Below are positions 1-6,500 of a DNA stretch of 12,065 nucleotides, piece after piece. Under the pieces are notes generated by a model that was not told the DNA's origin, ran no database searches, and saw nothing but the letters and a program-made list of their open reading frames with translations. The translations under genes and the position numbers were made by a program. The stretch is taken from assembly GCA_002422995.1 (NCBI GenBank), contig DIUK01000025.1:1963-14027 (forward strand), written 5' to 3'. The stretch is from Rhodocyclaceae bacterium UBA6160. GTDB taxonomy: Bacteria; Pseudomonadota; Gammaproteobacteria; Burkholderiales; Rhodocyclaceae. Positions within the stretch are counted from its first letter, which is position 1. Every line of letters starts with the position of its first letter.

Positions 1-168
1 CCACTCATTTGCAAGGTGCAGCTCAGGGTCTCTGACTCTGCAGCCCAACAAGATTGGCCGCTTAACCTGCGCTTTACCCAAACCGTGTGCCCTGCAGACA
101 ACGGCTCTGACGACATGCGTAACCTGAGCGTTCGGCTGCGCACCTTGAAACTGGTCAAACAAGCATGA
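1..168 (+). CDS. C-terminal end of an unidentified polysaccharide-locus protein (partial)
   Basis: An open frame runs from the first base to a TGA at 166-168 and gives 55 residues, ending LRTLKLVKQA. The gene starts outside the window. Its last part (GSDDMRNLSVRLRTLKLV) has the pattern D-x-R-x-L-[GS]-V-x-[VLI]-x-x-[IL]-x-L, which from memory is common at the C-terminus of glycosyltransferases and methyltransferases in polysaccharide loci, where it closes a small beta-sandwich. That family link is pattern recall, not a search result. The stop overlaps the next start (ATGA, 165-168), so the two genes are probably translationally coupled in one operon. Base composition matches the GC-rich genes that follow. 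The function cannot be told from this fragment. Confidence 0.75.
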   Translation, partial: PLICKVQLRVSDSAAQQDWPLNLRFTQTVCPADNGSDDMRNLSVRLRTLKLVKQA

Positions 169-1652
169 GTAACTACCCCTACCTAAGCGCCTGGCTGCAA
201 TGCCTGATGCAGCTTGCGCCACCCAGAGGCCTGGTGCACGTTGGTGCCGGTGGCAGTGCCCGGCAATACCCATTTACCAACATGCCATGCCTGTTGGCGC
301 TGGAGGCAGACACCCAGCAACATGCCCGCCTTCAGGCCCAATTGCAGAACCATCCGCATGGCCAAGTATTGCAGGCCGTGGTGGCGGGCCAGCCCGGCAG
401 CGCAGAATTCTTTACCCTGAGTCAAACCCTTGAAAGCGGGCTGTGTGCGCCAGCTCAATTGCAAGCGCTTTGGCCCAACATCAAGGCCCTGCACTCGGAA
501 ACATTGCCAACCACCACATTGCAAACCCTGCTTGAGCAAACGCCAGACGGCGCAGCAGCCTTCAACTGGGCGGTGATCGACTGTCTGCCCGCAAATGAAT
601 TGCTGCAGGGCGCAGGTGAACTTATTCACGGATGGGACGTATTGGTTGTGCGCGCGCTCAAAGATGCCGCGGCTGGTGCCAACCCATCCACCTACGCCAT
701 GAGCCTGCCCGCCCTGCGCCAGCAGTTGTCGATCTATGGCCTGGAGTTTGTCGCCACAGAAGAAGAGAACCACCCCCAACTTGTACGCGCCCTATTTGTT
801 CGCAACCCTGCGCTACAGTTCGCCAAAGACGAAGCTGCACTCACAGCCGCTCGGGACGAGCAAGCCAAGCTGGCCACGGAGCGCCAAACTGCTCTGTCCA
901 CACTGCAAACCCAGCACGACAGCCTGGTCCAGGAAAAAGCAAAACTCATTGCCGACAGCGCAGAAATGGCAAAGGCAAAAGACCAATTAGGCGCCCAACT
1001 CTCCACCGAAACCAAGGCCAGGGCCGAAGCTCTTGCACAACGTGAAGCTGAAGCCAAAGCCAAGTCAGAAGCCATCACCCAGCGCGATGCCCTGGCCAAA
1101 GAAAAAGTCGCTCTGGCCGCCGCCCGAGACGAGCAAACCAAACTGGCCGCCGAGCGCCAAGCGGCCTTGTCCACTCTGCAAACCCAGCACGACAGCCTGG
1201 TCCAGGAAAAAGCAAAACTCATCGCCGACAACGCAGAGTTGGCAAAGGCCAAAGACCAATTAAGCACACAACTCGCTGCCGAAACCAAAGCAAGGACCGA
1301 GGCACTCGCACAACGCGAGACTGAAGCAAAGGCTAAAGCAGAAGCTGTTGCCCAGCGTGATGCTGAAGCAAAAGCCAAGTCAGATGCCATCGCCCAACGC
1401 GACCAACTCGCCAAAGACAAAGCTGCACTCACAGCAGCCCGAGACGAACAAGCCAAACTGGCCACCGAGCGCCAAAATGCGCTGGTCACCCTACAGCAAG
1501 AATCTGAAACCAAGCTACAGCGTTACCAACGCATGGAGGCTGACAACCAGGAGCACGCCATGCGTCAGCAAATGATGCAAGACGAGCTGATTCGGGCAGA
1601 AGCGCAGATCGAGCTCATCAAAGACCTGCTACTGCGAGAGCCAGGGTTGTAA
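165..1652 (+). CDS. FkbM-like methyltransferase-domain protein with long repetitive coiled coil
   Basis: 495 residues. Residues 20-215 resemble an FkbM-type SAM-dependent methyltransferase fold: glycine-rich motif I VHVGAGGS (24-31), acidic end of strand 2 ALEAD (45-49), and IDCLPANELLQGA (138-150) where FkbM proteins usually have an IDVEG-x-E-like segment. The D is kept but the E and G of that motif are not, so activity is doubtful or the subfamily is divergent. Residues ~217-490 are an Ala/Glu/Lys/Gln-rich coiled coil built from a 91- to 105-residue repeat that contains 14-residue subunits. No signal peptide or membrane segment is visible, so it is probably cytoplasmic. The ATG overlaps the previous stop (ATGA) and lacks a clear Shine-Dalgarno sequence, which suggests coupling; the next gene begins 3 bases after its TAA. 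The domain layout recalls WbdD, a methyltransferase with a coiled-coil length ruler, but WbdD's kinase is absent. Existence is near certain; the role is inferred. Confidence 0.85.
   Translation: MSNYPYLSAWLQCLMQLAPPRGLVHVGAGGSARQYPFTNMPCLLALEADTQQHARLQAQLQNHPHGQVLQAVVAGQPGSAEFFTLSQTLESGLCAPAQLQALWPNIKALHSETLPTTTLQTLLEQTPDGAAAFNWAVIDCLPANELLQGAGELIHGWDVLVVRALKDAAAGANPSTYAMSLPALRQQLSIYGLEFVATEEENHPQLVRALFVRNPALQFAKDEAALTAARDEQAKLATERQTALSTLQTQHDSLVQEKAKLIADSAEMAKAKDQLGAQLSTETKARAEALAQREAEAKAKSEAITQRDALAKEKVALAAARDEQTKLAAERQAALSTLQTQHDSLVQEKAKLIADNAELAKAKDQLSTQLAAETKARTEALAQRETEAKAKAEAVAQRDAEAKAKSDAIAQRDQLAKDKAALTAARDEQAKLATERQNALVTLQQESETKLQRYQRMEADNQEHAMRQQMMQDELIRAEAQIELIKDLLLREPGL
1023..1106 (+). 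repeat. 42-bp (14-residue) subrepeat, two copies
   Basis: Two adjacent 14-residue blocks, AEALAQREAEAKAK (residues 287-300) and SEAITQRDALAKEK (301-314). They follow the pattern [AST]-[ED]-A-[LIV]-x-Q-R-[DE]-x-[EL]-A-K-x-K. Fourteen residues is two heptads, so adding or losing copies keeps the coiled-coil register. The same block recurs at 1296-1421. Confidence 0.8.
1296..1421 (+). repeat. 42-bp (14-residue) subrepeat, three copies
   Basis: Three adjacent 14-residue blocks, TEALAQRETEAKAK (residues 378-391), AEAVAQRDAEAKAK (392-405) and SDAIAQRDQLAKDK (406-419). This cluster has one more copy than the matching cluster at 1023-1106, which accounts for the 42 bp by which the second large repeat unit is longer. 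It reads as a past copy-number change. Confidence 0.8.
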
Positions 1653-1655
1653 GCC

Positions 1656-3554
1656 ATGCCCAAGCTCAGAAAATGGTTAAAAAAGCGGCCCTACCAGCCC
1701 GCCTTTGCCGTCAAAAAGCCAGCTGCCCGCGAACACACGCCAATGGCCACAACCCAATTTGACGTGGTGTCTGAGCAATACCTGGTGCCGTATGACGAAA
1801 ACCTGCTGGAGCGCAGCCGCACGCAATGGCAGTTTGGCGACTGGGCCAGCCTGGCGGCACTCAGCCGCGACACCCTGCAACACCACCCCGACCGCGCCAA
1901 ACTTGCCCTTTTGGCCGCAGCCGGTCATCAAGGCTTAGGCAATGCCGCAGAGGCCCGCCAACACACCCGGTTGGCCATCGACTGGGGCTGTAGCAAAAAG
2001 CTGGTGAGTCAGGTGCTGATCTCGGGTGCATACAACACGCTTGGCCGTGCCGCTGCCATCAGCGGCCAAGAGAACCGCGCCATTGGGCATTTTCAAACCT
2101 CCATCCAGTTGGGCGCCTCTGGTAGCGATGTGCGCTTGCTCACCCAAGCCCGCGTTAGCCAACAGCTCGCACAAATCGGCTTGCCCATCAACACGCTTGC
2201 AGCACTGGCCCAGTCAAATGCCATGCCAAGCCAGCATGGGCAGGCGCATCTACCGCCAACGGCAGCTCGGCGCTTGGGCGTCAAGGTCATCGCCCAGCAC
2301 GACCTCGGCCAAGCCTGGGCTGCCAACACTATCAACACCGTGATCTTCAGGCACCACGGCATTTTGACCAGTGGCACGCTGCAATACACCGCGTTTTACG
2401 TGGATGAGCAAACCCTGCGTCTGGTGCAGCGCGACCTGGTCACCAACCACATCAGCATCCATGACCTGGCTGGCAAATACAAGCTGCGCGATGCGCACAA
2501 CAGCATCAGTCTGGGCCTGGACTGCGCAGGCCACCTGCACATGTGTTACGACCACCACGGAACCCAACTGCGCTACCGCCGCACCAGCCAGCCGCACCGC
2601 ATAGACCACTGGACGGCTGAGCTACCCATGACTGGTGCCAATGAAGACCGCGTGACCTACCCCAGCTTTATCTTGCCGCACCACGGCCACCCCCTGACCC
2701 TGTTGTACCGCGACGGCACCCACAACAAAGGCAGCGCGCGGCTAAAAACCTATAACGAAGCCACCCAAACCTGGGCCGACCACCCCACGGCCATCTTGTC
2801 TGGCTTTGACCAAAAACCCTGGACCAGCAACGCCTACTGGAACCACGCAGTAACTGGCTCAGACGGCTCGCTGCACCTATCTTTTGTGTGGCGCATACAG
2901 GGCATGGGTGACGAAGACGTGGTCAACAACACCAACATCGGTTATGCCTGCTCTTTTGACAATGGCAACACGTGGCAAACGTCACACAGCCACCCCTACA
3001 AGCTACCCATCACTCAGGTCAATGCTGAAACGGTTTACCCGGTAGCCCCCGGCAGCAACCTTATCAACCAATGCAGCATGGCGCTAGACAGCCACAACCT
3101 GCCGCACATTGTGTTTTATGCGGACGATGCCAATGGCATACCCCAGTACCAGCATCTGCGTTTTGACGGCAAGGTTTGGCACCACACCTACCTGTCTCAA
3201 CGCACCGAAAACTTCGAGCTGCTTGGCGGGGGCACGTTGCAAATACCCATTAGCCGCCCAGAAATCGTGCTTGATGCAAAAGACAACGCCTACGTCATCT
3301 ACCGGGGCGACCTCACCCACAACCGCATGGCAGCCACGCTGCTGCCAGCACCACACTACGCCTATCACCCGGCCAACACCTGTGTGCTGTTTGACCAAGA
3401 TGTGGGCTTTGCCGAGCCCATCATCGACCGCAGCCGCTGGGCGCAAGAAAACACCCTAACCCTGCTGCTGCAACCCAATGAACAGCCCAACCACGACACG
3501 CAACACCAAGTCCAGCACACGACTGTGAAGCTTGCAGACATTAAATTTCAATAA
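1656..3554 (+). CDS. TPR-like N-terminus plus BNR_4-type beta-propeller; putative cytoplasmic glycan-binding or lyase-like protein
   Basis: 632 residues. The basic N-terminus (MPKLRKWLKKRP) has no hydrophobic signal segment. Residues ~50-175 form helical TPR-like repeats (for example DWASLAALSRDTLQHHPDRAK and ENRAIGHFQTSIQLG). Residues ~215-565 look like a BNR_4 (PF15892-type) propeller: RDAHNSISLGLD (278-289), DRVTYP (331-336), YRDG (351-354), VWR (411-413) and several D-x-x-x-x-H-[IV]-x-[FY] blade strands. H281, H301, Y335 and R352 have the spacing I recall for the catalytic residues of PL24/PL25 ulvan lyases, so a lyase-like active site is possible. It is clearly homologous to the secreted propeller at 10493-11896, which lacks the TPR part. 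The start ATG has AGGG at 1643-1646 with a 9-base spacer. It lies 3 bases after the previous gene and 14 before the next, so it sits in the same operon. Glycan binding without catalysis is the main alternative. Confidence 0.82.
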   Translation: MPKLRKWLKKRPYQPAFAVKKPAAREHTPMATTQFDVVSEQYLVPYDENLLERSRTQWQFGDWASLAALSRDTLQHHPDRAKLALLAAAGHQGLGNAAEARQHTRLAIDWGCSKKLVSQVLISGAYNTLGRAAAISGQENRAIGHFQTSIQLGASGSDVRLLTQARVSQQLAQIGLPINTLAALAQSNAMPSQHGQAHLPPTAARRLGVKVIAQHDLGQAWAANTINTVIFRHHGILTSGTLQYTAFYVDEQTLRLVQRDLVTNHISIHDLAGKYKLRDAHNSISLGLDCAGHLHMCYDHHGTQLRYRRTSQPHRIDHWTAELPMTGANEDRVTYPSFILPHHGHPLTLLYRDGTHNKGSARLKTYNEATQTWADHPTAILSGFDQKPWTSNAYWNHAVTGSDGSLHLSFVWRIQGMGDEDVVNNTNIGYACSFDNGNTWQTSHSHPYKLPITQVNAETVYPVAPGSNLINQCSMALDSHNLPHIVFYADDANGIPQYQHLRFDGKVWHHTYLSQRTENFELLGGGTLQIPISRPEIVLDAKDNAYVIYRGDLTHNRMAATLLPAPHYAYHPANTCVLFDQDVGFAEPIIDRSRWAQENTLTLLLQPNEQPNHDTQHQVQHTTVKLADIKFQ

Positions 3555-3568
3555 TTTTTAGGTAAGCC

Positions 3569-6500
3569 ATGCAGACTGTCACACCCAAGCAAACCAACGA
3601 ATCATCCCTCAAACAAGGCAACGCCGCCCTACGCCAGGGCGACAACACTAGTGCCATACGCCACTACATCAGCGCACTTGCGCAGGCCCCCGCTCTGGCA
3701 AATGCCATCACCGCAAACATGGTCATGGCTCGGCAAAAATACCGTGCCCAACGCAGCAGCGTCCCTAAGCCAAGCGTAGCGGTATGCGGCTGGGAGCTGT
3801 CACACAACGCCGCTGGTCGCGTGTACACATTGGCCATGTTGTATGAAACCTTTGCCGAGGTTGAAATCATTGGTAGCCTGTTCCCAAGCCATGGCCGCGA
3901 GGTGTGGGAGCCGATACGTGCCACCGCCATACCCAAACACAGCTTTGTAGTGGAAGACGAAGCCAAATTTATAGACCAGGCCATCCAACTGGTAGCCGCG
4001 CACCCGTATGACATTGTTCACTTGAGCAAACCGCGCGCACCCAACATCTTTTTTGGCATCTTGTACAAACTGATCTGGGACGCCAAGGTTCTGATGGACA
4101 TTGACGACGAAGAGCTGGCCTTTGTGGGTGCTGAAACACCCATCAGTGTGGACGACTACATCGCGCAGCACGGCAAATTGCCGGATTTGAAAGACCTGTC
4201 AGGCAAAGACTGGACCCGCCTAGCCGTAGGCCTGGCCAAAGTGTTTGACGGCGTGACGGTGTGCAACACACCGCTGCAGCAGCGCTATGGCGGCGAAATC
4301 ATTCGCCATGCGCGGGATGAAAAGCTGTTCAAACCATCAGCCGAGCTCAAACGCCAAAGCCGTGACAAATACGGCATACCGCAAGACAAAAAAGTGGTGT
4401 TGTTCTTTGGCACCCCACGCGAGCACAAGGGCTTGCTTGAAACTGCGCAGGCGATTGCCGAGCTGAATAGACCAGACGTTCTTTTCTGTATCGTTGGGGA
4501 TTTTGCAGACCCAGCCCTCAAGATAAAGCTTCAGGGAATCAAAGAGTGCCAATTTGTATTTCTGCCCAATCAGCCATTCAATGCAATCCCTGAGGTTGTT
4601 TCGATGGCGGACTGCTGCGTCCTGATTCAAGATGAAAAGTCACCCGCCTCCCAATTTCAGACACCCGCGAAGCTGTCAGATGCGCTTGGGATGGGAGTAC
4701 CAGTCATATCCAATTCAAGCGCTGCGTTAACTGATTTTCTTATGACTAACGCAGCGATAAATGTTAGCCAATCAGGGGCTTCAGCAGCTATCGACAATAT
4801 ACTGACTTCCACCACTAACCGGCCGGACTACAGTAAAACTGCTAGATCCGCCTTTATGTCGTTAATAAGCTATGAAGTTCACACACCAGTGCTGATTAGT
4901 CTAACGAGAATTGATATAGCTGAAACACAACAAAATTTGCTTCAGAAATTTCTAAAGAATTTTTCAAATGAATTAATCGAATCGTTAAAAGAAATTGTTC
5001 ATTTAAACAAAAACCACAGACGATTGGCATCAGAAATTAATAACGCAAACAATGATATTGATTTTATTCTTAAAAAAAAACTGAATGAAGCGCCTTATAG
5101 AGAATTTAAAGATTTTGACTACGACATCGAAAGTCGATTCATACAATCAACTTTAAAGAATAAAGCGTTAGTTACGAAAGCTGCCTCAATATTGGTGAGT
5201 ATAGTAATGCCCACATATAACAGAGGTGCAATTATTGAAAAAGCAATCAAATCCGTGTTTGCTCAAACGCATAAAAAGTGGGAGTTGCTAATCATAGATG
5301 ATGGTAGTACAGATAATACGATTGATGTGCTGCTTAATTATAAAAATGATCCTAGAGTCAAGGTGATTGAAGGAGGACACGGTGGCGTAAGCGCAGCACG
5401 AAATAAAGGATTGAAGGAAGTGTCAGGTGAATACATTTTCTATCTTGATTCGGATAATACCTGGTCATATCAATACCTAGAGATTATGATTATAATATTT
5501 CTTTACTCACAAAGAAAAGCGGGATACAGCGCAATATCATTACTCGATGATGACGAAAAAATCCTTGGTTATCGGGGCGAGCCTTTTAATTGGGCGCATT
5601 GCCTTGACTCAAACTATGTGGATTTAAATGCTTTTGCTCATGACGCTGTTCTGATCAAGGAATGTGGGTGCTTTGATGAAGGCCTACGTAGGATGGTTGA
5701 TTGGGATCTTATTCTGCGTTACACCAAAATGAATGAGCCGTTTTATATTCCATTTATTGGGTGCAATTATCTTCAAGGCAAAAATGATGCGATTCGAATT
5801 ACCCTTTCAGAGCCTAAGCTATTTCATAAAGTTGTAAAAATAAAGAATAGCGCTGATCCATCTTTGCCAATAAATATTGGAGATGCTATTAAATTTAAAA
5901 TCGCAATCAAAATTCCAGCGCCATATGAAAAAAGAGATGAATGGGGCGACTATCATTACGCTGATTCACTACGAATTGCATTAGAAGGTATTGGACATGA
6001 AGTGTTTATCGATTTTCATGGTAAATGGTATGAGCGTCCGATAAATGAGCAAGATGTTGTTATTGTCATCCGTGGACTCTCTTCCTATAAACCGTCAAAA
6101 GGGCCAATCAATATCCTGTGGAATATCAGTCATCCAGATCAAGTTTCATTTGATGAATTTGAAATGTACGACTTTGCCTTTGTTGCTTCGCAATCATATG
6201 CAAATTTTCTTGCAACGTTTTTGAAAACTCGCGTACGAGTCTTGTTGCAGTGCACTGATCCAGATCGCTTTTCTTATAAGCAATCTAGAGATCCTGTAAA
6301 TAAACTATTGTTTGTAGGAAATTCACGTAATGAATATCGACCTATTGTAAAAAATGCAATCGAATCTAGACAGGATATTGATGTATACGGAACACTCTGG
6401 AATCAATTTATACCCGTGAGCTACATACGTGGCGAAAATATTTCAAATAAGGAATTAGGCGATTATTATTCTAGGTATGATGCCGTACTCAATGATCATT

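Larger units (their letters stand above)
837..1497 (+). repeat. In-frame tandem repeat encoding the coiled coil (units of 273 and 315 bp plus a partial unit)
   Basis: Unit 1 spans 837-1109 (273 bp), unit 2 spans 1110-1424 (315 bp), and a partial unit 3 spans 1425 to about 1497. Each unit opens with the protein motif AARDEQ-[AT]-KLA-x-ERQ (R230, R321 and R426). Units 1 and 2 share 47 identical consecutive bases (903-949 and 1176-1222), which points to recent duplication or gene conversion. The 42 bp difference in length equals one 14-residue subrepeat. All length steps are multiples of 3, so the frame stays open. Confidence 0.85.

Noticed and set aside
734..1513. A 259-codon open frame on the minus strand opposite the coiled coil
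   Set aside because: It mirrors the low-complexity repeats of the + strand gene, giving a Ser/Ala/Trp-rich protein without any recognisable domain. The + frame has clear domain motifs and operon spacing.
5072..5080. A9 tract in the giant GT gene as a slippage site
   Set aside because: It lies in a very AT-rich stretch where such runs are expected (A8 at 8909-8916 is similar), and no sign of frame change is seen.
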